Below are positions 9,855-19,053 of a stretch of 64,000 nt of DNA, piece by piece. Each line of letters begins with the position of its first letter. Positions within the stretch are counted from its first letter, which is position 1. The notes beneath the pieces were generated by a model that saw nothing but the letters and a program-made list of their open reading frames with translations, ran no database searches and was not told where the DNA came from. Source of the DNA: an uncultured Lachnospiraceae bacterium (GTDB lineage Bacteria > Bacillota > Clostridia > Lachnospirales > Lachnospiraceae); NCBI GenBank assembly GCA_947625015.1, contig CANQMR010000006.1:49661-113660 (forward strand), given 5' to 3'. The position numbers and the translations under genes were made by a program.

Positions 9855-11009
9855 ATGGATGTATATGAAAAATCACTTAAGTTACATGAGGAATGGGCAG
9901 GCAAGATTAGCACAGAACCGAAATGCCAGGTAAAGACGAGGGAAGATTTGTCTTTGGCCTATACGCCCGGAGTTGCAGAGCCCTGCCGGAAGATTGCCGA
10001 GAACCCGGAGGCGGCTTATCAATATACCCAGAAGGGGAATACGATTGCGGTTATTTCAGACGGAAGCGCAGTTTTAGGTCTTGGCAATATCGGGGCTGCC
10101 GCCGCCATGCCGGTTATGGAGGGAAAGGCCGTACTGTTTAAGGCATTCGGTGACGTCAATGCCGTTCCCATCTGCTTAGATACCCAGGATACGGATGAGA
10201 TTGTGGATACGGTAATCCGCATCGCCCCGGCCTTTGGCGGAATTAATTTAGAGGACATCTCCGCTCCGAGATGCTTTGAGATTGAACGCCGTTTAAATGA
10301 GGCGTTGGATATTCCTGTGTTCCACGACGACCAGCATGGTACGGCCATTGTCGTGCTTTCCGGCATCATTAACGGCCTTAGGATTACCGGAAAGAAAAAG
10401 GAGAACTGCAAAGTAGTCGTAAATGGCGCCGGTTCCGCCGGGATTGCCATTACCCGGTTATTGCTTACCTATGGATTTTCCCATATAACCATGTGCGACC
10501 GGAACGGCATATTACATAAGGATTATGAAGGGCTTAACTGGATGCAGCAGGAAATGGTAAAGATAACCAATCTTGACGGCCAGACCGGAACTTTGGCAGA
10601 CGCCTTAGCCGGGGCAGATATCTTTGTGGGCGTCTCCGCACCGGGAATTGTATCTGCGGATATGGTCCGTTCCATGAATAAAGACGCCATCCTTTTTGCC
10701 ATGGCTAACCCCACGCCGGAGATTATGCCGGACATTGCAAAGGCAGCCGGGGCAAGAATCGTGGGAACCGGCCGGTCCGATTTTCCCAACCAGGTCAACA
10801 ATGTAGTGGCCTTCCCCGGCATTTTCAAGGGCGCTTTAGCGGGCAGAGCCTCTATTATCACCGAAGAAATGAAATTAGCGGCCGCCAATGCCATTGCGAA
10901 TCTGGTCTCTGATGAGGAACTGAATGAAGATTTCATTATGCCGGAGGCCTTCGATCCAAGGGTAACAGAGGCAGTCAGCAATGCGGTAAAGGCCCACATT
11001 CGCCATTAG
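9855..11009 (+). CDS. malic enzyme (NAD(P)-dependent malate dehydrogenase, decarboxylating)
   Basis: A 384-residue short bacterial malic enzyme that converts malate to pyruvate and CO2 with reduction of NAD(P). Motifs include LAYTPGVAEPCR near the N-terminus, the metal-binding VFHDDQHGTAIV, and the Rossmann motif VVNGAGSAGIAITRLL. The late FPGIFKGAL segment is also typical. There is no C-terminal phosphotransacetylase-like domain. The cofactor cannot be settled from these motifs. DUF4364 follows 14 bp downstream on the same strand, so the two are probably one transcript. Confidence 0.93.
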   Translation: MDVYEKSLKLHEEWAGKISTEPKCQVKTREDLSLAYTPGVAEPCRKIAENPEAAYQYTQKGNTIAVISDGSAVLGLGNIGAAAAMPVMEGKAVLFKAFGDVNAVPICLDTQDTDEIVDTVIRIAPAFGGINLEDISAPRCFEIERRLNEALDIPVFHDDQHGTAIVVLSGIINGLRITGKKKENCKVVVNGAGSAGIAITRLLLTYGFSHITMCDRNGILHKDYEGLNWMQQEMVKITNLDGQTGTLADALAGADIFVGVSAPGIVSADMVRSMNKDAILFAMANPTPEIMPDIAKAAGARIVGTGRSDFPNQVNNVVAFPGIFKGALAGRASIITEEMKLAAANAIANLVSDEELNEDFIMPEAFDPRVTEAVSNAVKAHIRH

Positions 11010-11023
11010 AAAGGAATACACCT

Positions 11024-11548
11024 ATGACAACAGAAGGATTTGTATTATACAAGCTGATGATTTTATATATGTTAGACCGGGTGGATTTTCCCCTGACCAA
11101 TTCCCAGATCTCCCAGTTTATTTTGGGAAAGGAATACACCAGCTATTTTAACCTTCAAATTGCAATTAATGAGCTGATAGAAAATGATTTTATCAAGCTG
11201 TCTGTAGAGCGCAACCATTCCCTTTATGAAATTACCGAGCAGGGAAAAGAAGCGATTCAATTATTTGAATTTAAGATATCAGACGCCATTAAACTTGATA
11301 TTCTGACTTATCTTAAGGAACAAAAGATTGAACTGCGCAATGAATCCGCCATCTCCTCCGACTACTATCCATCCAACAACGAATACATCGCCCAGTGCAG
11401 CATCAAGGAGAGAAACCAGACCTTATTGGAGATTAAGCTGGCGGTCCCCACTCAGGAACAGGCCATTCAGGTCTGCGACTCCTGGCGGGAAAAAAGCGAA
11501 AAAATCTATCAATATCTGATTCAGGAAATCTGGCAGAGCAACGATTAA
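11024..11548 (+). CDS. DUF4364 family protein
   Basis: A 174-residue clostridial protein of the DUF4364 family. It opens with a winged-helix-like half (LYKLMILYMLDRVDFPLTNSQI, then NLQIAINELIENDFI and YEITEQGKEAI), so it may bind DNA; the second half is a mixed alpha/beta domain ending in a helix. AAGGAATACACCT precedes the ATG. The 14-bp gap to the malic enzyme gene implies co-expression, but a link between the two functions is not known. Confidence 0.85.
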   Translation: MTTEGFVLYKLMILYMLDRVDFPLTNSQISQFILGKEYTSYFNLQIAINELIENDFIKLSVERNHSLYEITEQGKEAIQLFEFKISDAIKLDILTYLKEQKIELRNESAISSDYYPSNNEYIAQCSIKERNQTLLEIKLAVPTQEQAIQVCDSWREKSEKIYQYLIQEIWQSND

Positions 11549-11574
11549 ACCCAGCCAATATATCTATCATTTTA

Positions 11575-12477
11575 TCATAAAAGGAAATCTTGCTGCCTAT
11601 CCGCTGCAAAATGTTTTTTTGCCTCGTTTAAAAACTTTTCTGCAATCGGCGTAAAGGTTTGATACTTATTCCATATCAGAAAAAGCCTGGTTTCCAGTTT
11701 CGGAGAAAGCGGACGGAAAACCAGACCGCTTTCTGCGGAAGTCTCAATTAGCCCGGCAAAGGTAAGCTGATACCCCAGCCCTTCTTTCACAAAAACAGAC
11801 GCATTGTAAGCAAGCCGGAACGAACCTTCCAAATGAAGGTCACGTATGCGTTCACCGCACCATCTTGCAATATCTTTTTCCCAACTCTGCTCCGAAGTAA
11901 AAAGCGGCAGCCCGACAAGATCGTCAACGGTAATCGTCTCCTTTTTTGCAAGCAGCGCATCCTGCGGCATTACCAATCCCCAGACATCCGACTCCGGAAA
12001 TGGGATATAATCATATTTCCGGGCATCGGGAGTATCGCACAAAACGGCAAAATCCAAAAGTCCTTTATCGAGCTTTTCCGTCACCTGCTCGGTGTCACCA
12101 CTGGTAACATGATAATTAAGCGCCGGATATATGCTTTTCATCCTTCGGATTTCCCTTGCAAGATATCGGATTTGGCGGGACTCCGCCAACCCGAAAAACA
12201 GCTCGCCGCCGGTAATGTCATCTAACGACAGAAATTCTTTTTCAATCTTATCCGCCATGGTAATCAAATCTTCCGCCCTGTCCCGAAGGAGCATACCTTC
12301 CTCGGTCAGAGAAATACTGAAGCTGTGACGCGTAAACAGCTTTTTCCCAAGCTCCTCTTCTAAGGAGCGCATTGTTTTAGAAAGCGTGGGCTGCGTAACA
12401 TGAAGAATCTCCGCGGCCTTTGTCATATTTTCTTCTCTTGCAACGGCAAGAAAGTATCTTAAAGAACGAATTTCCAT
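11575..12477 (-). CDS. LysR family transcriptional regulator
   Basis: A 300-residue LysR-type regulator. The N-terminal helix-turn-helix reads IRSLRYFLAVAREENMTKAAEILHVTQPTLSKTMRSLE in short pieces matching the family, followed by a linker helix and a periplasmic-binding-like effector domain from about residue 90. The ATG at 12477 is preferred because GGGGATT precedes it; the upstream ATG overlaps that site. It is divergent from a small gene and an alpha/beta hydrolase, the usual arrangement for a LysR regulator and its target. The inducer is unknown. Confidence 0.93.
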   Translation of the reverse strand: MEIRSLRYFLAVAREENMTKAAEILHVTQPTLSKTMRSLEEELGKKLFTRHSFSISLTEEGMLLRDRAEDLITMADKIEKEFLSLDDITGGELFFGLAESRQIRYLAREIRRMKSIYPALNYHVTSGDTEQVTEKLDKGLLDFAVLCDTPDARKYDYIPFPESDVWGLVMPQDALLAKKETITVDDLVGLPLFTSEQSWEKDIARWCGERIRDLHLEGSFRLAYNASVFVKEGLGYQLTFAGLIETSAESGLVFRPLSPKLETRLFLIWNKYQTFTPIAEKFLNEAKKHFAADRQQDFLL

Positions 12478-12520
12478 ATGAATCCCCATTTCAAAATGTT
12501 ATATTGCTACAGCAAATCCT

Positions 12521-12541
12521 GATATTCCATAAATGAATATC
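12521..12541. promoter_or_regulatory. candidate LysR operator
   Basis: A perfect dyad, GATATTC-N7-GATATTC complement (GATATTC then GAATATC), lies 44 bp upstream of the LysR start in the divergent promoter region. A further GATATTC occurs at 12544-12550. Size and position suit a LysR recognition site. Confidence 0.5.
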
Positions 12542-12560
12542 ACGATATTCATTATATCTA

Positions 12561-12590
12561 TTAGCAAATAACATGTCAAGACGCTATACT
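12561..12590 (+). promoter_or_regulatory. promoter of the small gene and hydrolase
   Basis: TTAGCA, 18-bp spacer, TATACT, ending about 40 bp before the start of the 83-residue gene. It lies next to the candidate LysR dyad, so regulation by the divergent LysR protein is plausible. Confidence 0.5.
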
Positions 12591-12631
12591 GTAAGCATGA
12601 GTAAATGGTCACACACAGAAAGGATAGCATA

Positions 12632-12883
12632 ATGAGCGAACAATTTGAAAATCTGCTTACGGGAATGGCGGATGCAGGATGCACCGAAACAGAAATCAAG
12701 GGAGCCGAACAGATTATAATGTCCGGCAGACTAGACGAATTAAAAAAGTATCTCAAAAAATGCCGTTCGAATCTGCTTGACGAAATGCACGAGAGCCAAA
12801 AACGGGTGGACCGCATGGATTACCTGATTCGGCAGACCGAAAAAAAAAACAGTAAAATCAAAGAAAGGATGACAAAACTATGA
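12632..12883 (+). CDS. small coiled-coil hypothetical protein
   Basis: An 83-residue protein I cannot name. It is rich in charged residues and predicted mostly helical, with a C-terminal segment (LLDEMHESQKRVDRMDYLIRQ) that looks like a coiled coil. There are no Cys pairs, signal peptide or membrane helix. AAGGA precedes the ATG at 12632. Its stop overlaps the hydrolase start as ATGA, implying translational coupling, and it is divergent from the LysR gene. A regulatory or partner role to the hydrolase is a guess from context only. Confidence 0.75.
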   Translation: MSEQFENLLTGMADAGCTETEIKGAEQIIMSGRLDELKKYLKKCRSNLLDEMHESQKRVDRMDYLIRQTEKKNSKIKERMTKL

Positions 12884-13881
12884 TGAAGAAAGAAGAATTG
12901 AAATTAGTGCAGGAATGGGACAAAACATTTCCAAAGAGTGAGAAGGTTGAACACTGCAAAGTAACCTTTGTAAACCGCTATGGAATTACGCTGGCGGCAG
13001 ACCAGTATATGCCGAAAGAAACATCCGGCAAGCTTCCGGCAATTGCCGTTTGCGGTCCATTCGGCGCAGTAAAGGAGCAATGCGCCGGACTCTATGCGCA
13101 GACAATGGCTGAGCGAGGCTTTCTGACAATTGCCTTTGATCCCTCCTTTACAGGCGAAAGCGGCGGCAATGTCCGTTATATGGCATCCCCGGACATCAAT
13201 ACCGAAGATTTTATGGCGGCGGTGGATTTTCTTTCACTGCATGAAAAAGTTGACGCAGACAAAATCGGTATTATCGGTATCTGCGGTTGGGGCGGTATGG
13301 CGCTGAATACGGCGGCACTGGATACGAGAATCAAAGCGACGGTGGCGTCCACTATGTACGACATGACAAGAGTAAATGCCAATGGGTATTTCGACAGTGA
13401 GGACAGTGAAGAAGCACGCTATCAGAAGAAATCTGCAATGTGCGCACAGCGGCTTGCCGATTTAAAGGCCGGCGAATATACGCCGGGCGGAGGCGTTGTC
13501 GATCCGCTGCCGGAAGACGCTCCGTTCTTTGTAAAGGATTATCACGATTATTATAAAACCGAACGGGGGTATCATGCCCGTTCGCTAAACTCAAACAACG
13601 GCTGGAATGTAATTGGCTGTGAATCATTTATGAATCAGCCGATTCTCAAATACAGCAACGAGATACGCAGCGCCGTTTTAGTTATGCATGGCGAAAAAGC
13701 GCATTCCTGCTATTTCGGAAAAGATGCCTTTGCCAATATGACGAAAGACAGCAAATATACGGATAACAAAGAACTTCTGATTATCCCGGACGCCGTTCAC
13801 ACTGATCTGTATGACGGCGGCGGTAAGGACGCTATCCCCTTTGATAAGCTGCAATCCTTTTTTGAAAAGTATTTGGCATAA
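12880..13881 (+). CDS. alpha/beta hydrolase, dienelactone-hydrolase-like
   Basis: A 333-residue alpha/beta hydrolase. The nucleophile elbow reads GICGWGG, putting Cys at the nucleophile position; most esterases have Ser there, while dienelactone hydrolases use Cys. The final Gly of the usual GxCxG is Trp. The candidate catalytic His is in IPDAVHTDLYD near the C-terminus. No signal peptide, so it is probably cytosolic. It begins ATGATG and overlaps the upstream small gene by 4 bp. The substrate is unknown. Confidence 0.85.
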   Translation: MMKKEELKLVQEWDKTFPKSEKVEHCKVTFVNRYGITLAADQYMPKETSGKLPAIAVCGPFGAVKEQCAGLYAQTMAERGFLTIAFDPSFTGESGGNVRYMASPDINTEDFMAAVDFLSLHEKVDADKIGIIGICGWGGMALNTAALDTRIKATVASTMYDMTRVNANGYFDSEDSEEARYQKKSAMCAQRLADLKAGEYTPGGGVVDPLPEDAPFFVKDYHDYYKTERGYHARSLNSNNGWNVIGCESFMNQPILKYSNEIRSAVLVMHGEKAHSCYFGKDAFANMTKDSKYTDNKELLIIPDAVHTDLYDGGGKDAIPFDKLQSFFEKYLA

Positions 13882-13888
13882 CCAAAAC

Positions 13889-13946
13889 ATAAGGCGCTCT
13901 TGTTCCTTTCTGCCTGATAGCCGGGGAACAGAGCGCCAAACCTTAT
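13889..13946. terminator. hairpin between convergent genes
   Basis: ATAAGGCGCTCTTGTTCC (13889-13906) pairs with most of the stretch ending at 13946 (GGAACAGAGCGCC then ACCTTAT). It separates the plus-strand hydrolase from minus-strand engB. On the minus strand it is followed by GTTTTGG. It probably ends transcription from both sides. Confidence 0.6.
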
Positions 13947-13970
13947 GCAGCGCATCTGGCTGCATGGAGA

Positions 13971-14552
13971 TTAAATTACCTGCTCAATATAATCCAATAT
14001 TTCCTCCCTGCCCTGCTTTGAGAGGGCGGAATACGGAAAGACCGGTATTTCCTTCGGAAGGGCCAGCCCTGACCGAAGCTGCGCGATATGCTTCTGCACC
14101 TGGGAGCGCTTCAGCTTATCTAACTTGGTTGCAATGATAACCGGCGCATATCCATTGTGGCAGATCCACTCATACATCATCTTATCATTAGCGGAGGGCT
14201 CATGCCGGATATCCAACAGCAGAAAAATCAGTTTGAGCTGCTTGGAGGTATGCAGATACCGCTCTATCATCTTTCCCCATTTTTCCCGTTCCGAAGCAGA
14301 GACCTTGGCGTAACCATATCCCGGCAGGTCCACAAAATAAAATTCTCCATTTATCTTGTAAAAATTAATCGTCTGCGTCTTTCCCGGCTGGGAGGAGGTT
14401 CTGGCTAAAGCCTTCCGGTTCAAAAGCCCGTTAATCAGGGAAGACTTTCCCACATTGGATTTCCCGGCGAACGCAATCTCTGTCCCTTCATTGCGGGGCA
14501 GCTTGCTGGTAACGCCGCAGACTGTCTCTAATTCCGCACTTTTAATTACCAT
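13971..14552 (-). CDS. engB: ribosome biogenesis GTP-binding protein EngB (YsxC)
   Basis: A 193-residue GTPase needed for late large-subunit assembly. The G1 motif is GKSNVGKSS, G3 is in FVDLPGYGYAK, and G4 is ATKLDKL. The ATG at 14552 has GGGAG upstream and overlaps the 3' end of lon by 11 bp; the longer frame uses TTG and is not preferred. lon-engB is a widespread gene pair and the overlap suggests coupling. Confidence 0.95.
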   Translation of the reverse strand: MVIKSAELETVCGVTSKLPRNEGTEIAFAGKSNVGKSSLINGLLNRKALARTSSQPGKTQTINFYKINGEFYFVDLPGYGYAKVSASEREKWGKMIERYLHTSKQLKLIFLLLDIRHEPSANDKMMYEWICHNGYAPVIIATKLDKLKRSQVQKHIAQLRSGLALPKEIPVFPYSALSKQGREEILDYIEQVI

Positions 14553-16944
14553 TTTTCTTTTCTCCCTTTGCAACGGACTGCTTTAGTGAAAATGTCCTTT
14601 TTACAATTCCGGCGTCAATCACCTCTTTCATATCGGACACATACAAAATCTCCAGACCGCCGGTAATCTCCTCTTCCATTTCCTCCACATTTTTCCGGTT
14701 CCCGGCGGGTACTAACACCTTCTTTTTGCCCGCAGCTTTGGCCGCCAACAGCTTTTCCTTCAGGCCGCCGATTGGCAGCACCTTTCCTTTCAGCGTAACC
14801 TCGCCGGTCATTGCCAGCTTGCCGGATACCGGACGGTTTACCAGAGCGGAATACATGGCAAGAGCCATGGTGATTCCGGCGGAAGGACCGTCCTTCGGGG
14901 TAGCTCCCTCCGGTACATGGATATGGACAATATGCTTCTCAAAATATCCCTCCGGCAGTTTCTTTATCTCCGGCAGCGTCCGGACATAGGAAAGGGCAAT
15001 CTGTGCCGACTCCTTCATCACATCCCCCAGATTTCCGGTTATGGTAAGCGCGCCCTTGCCGTCTAAGAGATTCACTTCGACATTCAGCGTATCGCCGCCC
15101 ACCTTCGTCCAGGCAAGGCCGGTAACCACGCCCACTTTATCCGCTAAATTGGTTTCGTCACTTGTATACTTCTCCACGCCCAGCAAATCTTTTAATTTCT
15201 TTGGATTTACCGTAATGGACTTATATTCTTCCGTCAAAATCCCCTTTGCCGCTTTCTGCATGAGCTGTTCAATGCAGCGCTCTAAATTACGCACTCCGGC
15301 CTCTTTGGTATAATTGCGTATCAGCTTATACACCGCCTCGTCCGTCAGTTTGAACTGCCGCGCCGTAAGGCCGTTTTTCTCTCTCTGCTTCTTTATCAGA
15401 TAATCTTTGGCGATGTGGAACTTTTCATTCTCCGTATAACTGTTGACTTCAATTAATTCCATACGGTCCCGCAGCGGCGCAGGAATGGTGGAAGCGTCAT
15501 TGGCGGTTGCCACAAACAGCACATGGCTTAAATCCACAGGCACCTCAAAATAATGGTCCTCAAAATGAATATTCTGCTCCCCGTCTAATACCTCTAACAG
15601 GGCGGATGCGGTGTCTCCCTTGTAATCGCTGCTGGTCTTATCCACCTCGTCTAACAAAATCAAAGGATTATTCACCCCGGTCTTGGCAATGGTCGTCACA
15701 ATCCTGCCCGGCATTGCGCCCACATAGGTCTTTCTGTGCCCCCTGATTTCCGCCTCATCCCGGATTCCGCCAAGGGCAATTCTCCCATATTTCTTGTGCA
15801 GGGCGGCGGCAATGGATCTGGCAACAGAAGTCTTACCGGTTCCCGGCGGCCCGACCAGACAGAGAATAGGCGCGTCCCTTCTCCCGCTTAAAGCCCTTAC
15901 TGCCAGATAGTCAATAATCCGCTCCTTAATCTTTGTCAGCCCGTAATGGTCCTCCTCTAACTGGGCGATTGCGCTCTTTAAATCCTCATTGTCCTCACCG
16001 GCCCTGCTCCATGGATAATCCAACAGGGTTTCAATATAAGTCCGCAGCACTGCGTTTTCGGAGGAATGATAAGAAAGCCCCTCAAAACGCCGGATTTCCT
16101 TTAACAGCTTTTCCCGGACCTCCTCCGGCGGGTCTGCCTCTTCCAAACGCTGCCTGTACTCGTCCGCTTCCTTTTGTGTATCCTCTTCCTCCCCTAATTC
16201 CTCCTTAATCAGCTTCATCTGCTCCCGCAGTACATAGTCCCGCTGATTCTTGTTAACGCTCTGTTTCAGCTTCTCACTGATTTCCATCCGGATATTATTT
16301 ACGTCAATCTCATTAAACACAAAGGTCAGAAGTTTTTCCAAGCGAAGCTCCATATCCTCTTCATCTAAAATCTGCTGCTTTTCCTCCGCTTTTACCAATG
16401 CGGCCTCTGCGGTCAAATCCACCATGCGCTCTAAATCCTTAACCTGGCAGATTGCTTCTAATGTATTTTCGTTGGACAGGATTCCATTTTGTATGCAATG
16501 CTTAAGTACAGACTGAATACTGCGCCTGCCTGCCTCCCGGTTGGCTTCCGGCATTTCCTCTGCGCTGTTTTCCATGTAGGTAACCAATGCCTCATAGTAA
16601 GAAGCCTTCTCCCCCTGACGCTTTGTAATCTGCTCGACCTTTGCCCGCTGTTTACCCACAAAAAGCACCCGGTTGTTCCCCCTTGGCAGCTTTAAAAGCT
16701 GCTTGGCCATAACCAGCGTGCCTATACGGTGCAGACTGTCGACCGTAATCTCCCCTTCCGCGCTGCTGTCCCTTGCCATAACGACAAACAAATCCTGTCC
16801 CTCTTCCATGGCTTTGTTGACTGCCTCCACATTGCCTTCCCGTCTAATGTCAAAATGCACATTGGAGCCGGGCATAACCACCACATCATACAGTACCATA
16901 ACCGGTATCGTTATCTGTCTTTTCTCAATGATACTTTGCTCCAT
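14542..16944 (-). CDS. lon: ATP-dependent protease Lon
   Basis: An 800-residue LonA protease that degrades misfolded and regulatory proteins in the cytosol. It has the N-terminal substrate domain, a coiled-coil region (about 190-280), the AAA+ module with Walker A GPPGTGKT at 365-372 and LILLDEVDK, and the C-terminal protease domain with Ser687 in PKDGPSAG and Lys730 in GGLKEK. GGAGGA precedes ATG 16944. A terminator between clpX and lon shows it is a separate unit from the clp operon. Confidence 0.97.
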   Translation of the reverse strand: MEQSIIEKRQITIPVMVLYDVVVMPGSNVHFDIRREGNVEAVNKAMEEGQDLFVVMARDSSAEGEITVDSLHRIGTLVMAKQLLKLPRGNNRVLFVGKQRAKVEQITKRQGEKASYYEALVTYMENSAEEMPEANREAGRRSIQSVLKHCIQNGILSNENTLEAICQVKDLERMVDLTAEAALVKAEEKQQILDEEDMELRLEKLLTFVFNEIDVNNIRMEISEKLKQSVNKNQRDYVLREQMKLIKEELGEEEDTQKEADEYRQRLEEADPPEEVREKLLKEIRRFEGLSYHSSENAVLRTYIETLLDYPWSRAGEDNEDLKSAIAQLEEDHYGLTKIKERIIDYLAVRALSGRRDAPILCLVGPPGTGKTSVARSIAAALHKKYGRIALGGIRDEAEIRGHRKTYVGAMPGRIVTTIAKTGVNNPLILLDEVDKTSSDYKGDTASALLEVLDGEQNIHFEDHYFEVPVDLSHVLFVATANDASTIPAPLRDRMELIEVNSYTENEKFHIAKDYLIKKQREKNGLTARQFKLTDEAVYKLIRNYTKEAGVRNLERCIEQLMQKAAKGILTEEYKSITVNPKKLKDLLGVEKYTSDETNLADKVGVVTGLAWTKVGGDTLNVEVNLLDGKGALTITGNLGDVMKESAQIALSYVRTLPEIKKLPEGYFEKHIVHIHVPEGATPKDGPSAGITMALAMYSALVNRPVSGKLAMTGEVTLKGKVLPIGGLKEKLLAAKAAGKKKVLVPAGNRKNVEEMEEEITGGLEILYVSDMKEVIDAGIVKRTFSLKQSVAKGEKKNGN

Positions 16945-16960
16945 ACTTCATCCTCCATTT

Positions 16961-16996
16961 AAAAACAAAGGGACCTGCCAAAGTTCCACAAGTCCC
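16961..16996 (-). terminator. terminator after clpX
   Basis: An 8-bp stem, GGGACCTG (16970-16977) with CAAGTCCC (16989-16996) with one wobble, followed on the minus strand by TTTGTTTTT. It ends the tig-clpP-clpX transcript before lon. Confidence 0.75.
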
Positions 16997-17017
16997 CATA
17001 AATCCTATATTCTGCCC

Positions 17018-18316
17018 TTACGCAATCTCGCCATCGTCATTATTCGGCTTCAGGTGGCGTTTCATAAAGGGCCTTTTGGTCCTTGGAGACTCAGAATATA
17101 TAATCTCCGGTTCTCCCTTACCTTCCACAACCTCTTTGGTAATAATACACTTGGCAATCGCCTCATTGGAAGGGACCTCATACATCAAATCCATTACAGA
17201 CCGCTCGATAATGGAACGAAGGCCTCTGGCGCCGGTCTTCCGCTCCATGGTTTCTCTTGCAATGGCCTCTAACGCGCCGTCCTCAAATTCCAACTCTACG
17301 CCGTCTAACTCAAATAACTTCTTATACTGCTTACAGATAGCGCTCTTCGGCTCCGTTAAGATTCTCACCAAAGCCTCCGTATCTAACAGATCAAGCGTCA
17401 CCGTTACCGGTACACGCCCGATAAATTCCGGTATAAGGCCATATTTGATAAAGTCCGCCGGCGTTACCTTCCGCAGCATCTCTCCGATGTTCTCGTCCAT
17501 ATTCTCCACCAGTTCAGCTCCGAATCCAATGGACTTGTTGCCAATCCGTTTTTCAATTACCTTTTCCAAACCGTCAAAAGCGCCGCCGCAGATAAACAGA
17601 ATATCGGAGGTATCAATCTGGATAAACTCCTGATGCGGATGCTTTCTGCCCCCCTGAGGCGGAACGGAAGCCACCGTACCTTCAATGATCTTAAGCAATG
17701 CCTGCTGAACGCCTTCACCGGATACATCTCTGGTAATGGACACATTTTCTGATTTTCTGGTAATCTTGTCAATCTCGTCAATATAAATGATCCCATGCTG
17801 GGCGCGCTCCACGTCATAATCTGCCGCCTGAATAATCTTTAACAGAATATTCTCCACATCCTCGCCGACATAACCGGCCTCGGTCAGGGCCGTAGCGTCT
17901 GCAATGGCAAAGGGAACATTTAACAGTTTTGCTAAAGTCTGCGCCAGATATGTCTTACCGGAACCGGTTGGCCCAACCATAATAATATTGCTCTTCTGCA
18001 ATTCCACATCAAAATCCTTATCGGAAAGGATTCTCTTATAATGGTTATATACGGCAACGGACAGCACCCTTTTCGCTTCTTCCTGCCCAATGACATACTG
18101 GTCTAAAAAATCCTTAATCTCTTTTGGTTTTAATAAGTTAATATCTGTGGAATCATCATAATTTTCCAGTTCATCCTCGATGATTTCCGAACAGACCTCA
18201 ATACATTCATCACAAATAAATACATTCTGACCGGCAATCAGCTTTCTCACCTGATCCTGGGTCTTGTTACAAAATGAACAACGCAATGGTTTTCTGTCAT
18301 CTCCGCGACCTGCCAT
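17018..18316 (-). CDS. clpX: ATP-dependent Clp protease ATP-binding subunit ClpX
   Basis: A 432-residue AAA+ unfoldase that feeds substrates to ClpP. The N-terminal zinc-binding domain has CSFCNKTQ and CDECIEVC. Walker A is GPTGSGKT, with IIYIDEIDK as Walker B. The C-terminal sensor domain includes [13 protein letters not shown]. Directly downstream of clpP on the same strand. Confidence 0.97.
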   Translation of the reverse strand: MAGRGDDRKPLRCSFCNKTQDQVRKLIAGQNVFICDECIEVCSEIIEDELENYDDSTDINLLKPKEIKDFLDQYVIGQEEAKRVLSVAVYNHYKRILSDKDFDVELQKSNIIMVGPTGSGKTYLAQTLAKLLNVPFAIADATALTEAGYVGEDVENILLKIIQAADYDVERAQHGIIYIDEIDKITRKSENVSITRDVSGEGVQQALLKIIEGTVASVPPQGGRKHPHQEFIQIDTSDILFICGGAFDGLEKVIEKRIGNKSIGFGAELVENMDENIGEMLRKVTPADFIKYGLIPEFIGRVPVTVTLDLLDTEALVRILTEPKSAICKQYKKLFELDGVELEFEDGALEAIARETMERKTGARGLRSIIERSVMDLMYEVPSNEAIAKCIITKEVVEGKGEPEIIYSESPRTKRPFMKRHLKPNNDDGEIA

Positions 18317-18415
18317 AATTCATTCTACCTCATTTTCTTATTCTAAAATCTTATAAAATATCTCTTCTTGTTATCTTTAGCTGCTCAATCCCGCAATTTA
18401 TCAGACAGTTCCGCA

Positions 18416-19012
18416 TTAAACAGTCTCCCGATTGGCAATGACTTCATCAATCAGACCGTATTCTTTCGCCGCCTGTGCGCTTAACCAGTTATCACGATCC
18501 GTATCCTTTTCGATAATCTCAATGGGCTTGCCGGTCTCCTTGGCAAGAATCTCATTCAGCTTTTTCTTGGTATTCAGAATATGGTCTGTGGTAATCTTCA
18601 TATCGCTGGCCTGGCTTCCACCCGGCATACCGCCCATAGGCTGATGAATCATAATCTCTGCATTCGGCAGCGCCATACGTTTGCCCGGCGTTCCTCCCGC
18701 TAATAAAAATGCGCCCATGCTGGCAGCCATTCCCACGCAGATTGTCGATACGTCGCATTTAATATAATTCATCGTGTCAAAAATACCAAAACCTGCGGAT
18801 ACGGAGCCTCCCGGACTGTTAATATAAAGCTGGATATCCTTTCCGGGGTCTTCCGACTCTAAAAACAATAACTGGGCAATCACAAGGCTTGCGGTCGTAT
18901 CGTTCACCTCTTCCCCCAAAAAGATAATCCTGTCCTTTAATAATCTGGAATAAATATCATAGGAGCGTTCGCCCCTGCTGGTCTGCTCAATGACATAAGG
19001 CACTAAACTCAT
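18416..19012 (-). CDS. clpP: ATP-dependent Clp protease proteolytic subunit
   Basis: A 198-residue serine peptidase that forms a tetradecameric barrel with ClpX or ClpC. The catalytic triad is readable as Ser98 (GMAASMG), His123 (MIHQPMGG) and Asp172. GGAGGATTGGGT precedes the ATG at 19012; the longer frame starts in the leader. It is the middle gene of tig-clpP-clpX. Confidence 0.97.
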   Translation of the reverse strand: MSLVPYVIEQTSRGERSYDIYSRLLKDRIIFLGEEVNDTTASLVIAQLLFLESEDPGKDIQLYINSPGGSVSAGFGIFDTMNYIKCDVSTICVGMAASMGAFLLAGGTPGKRMALPNAEIMIHQPMGGMPGGSQASDMKITTDHILNTKKKLNEILAKETGKPIEIIEKDTDRDNWLSAQAAKEYGLIDEVIANRETV

Positions 19013-19053
19013 ACCCAATCCTCCTTTATTCTCTACATCCAATTCTGTCTTTC

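Noticed and set aside
9104..9913. Small ORFs of 83, 104 and 142 residues on both strands over element A
   Set aside because: They overlap each other inside a palindrome, lack convincing ribosome binding sites and contain no recognisable domain; the open frames follow from the inverted repeat.
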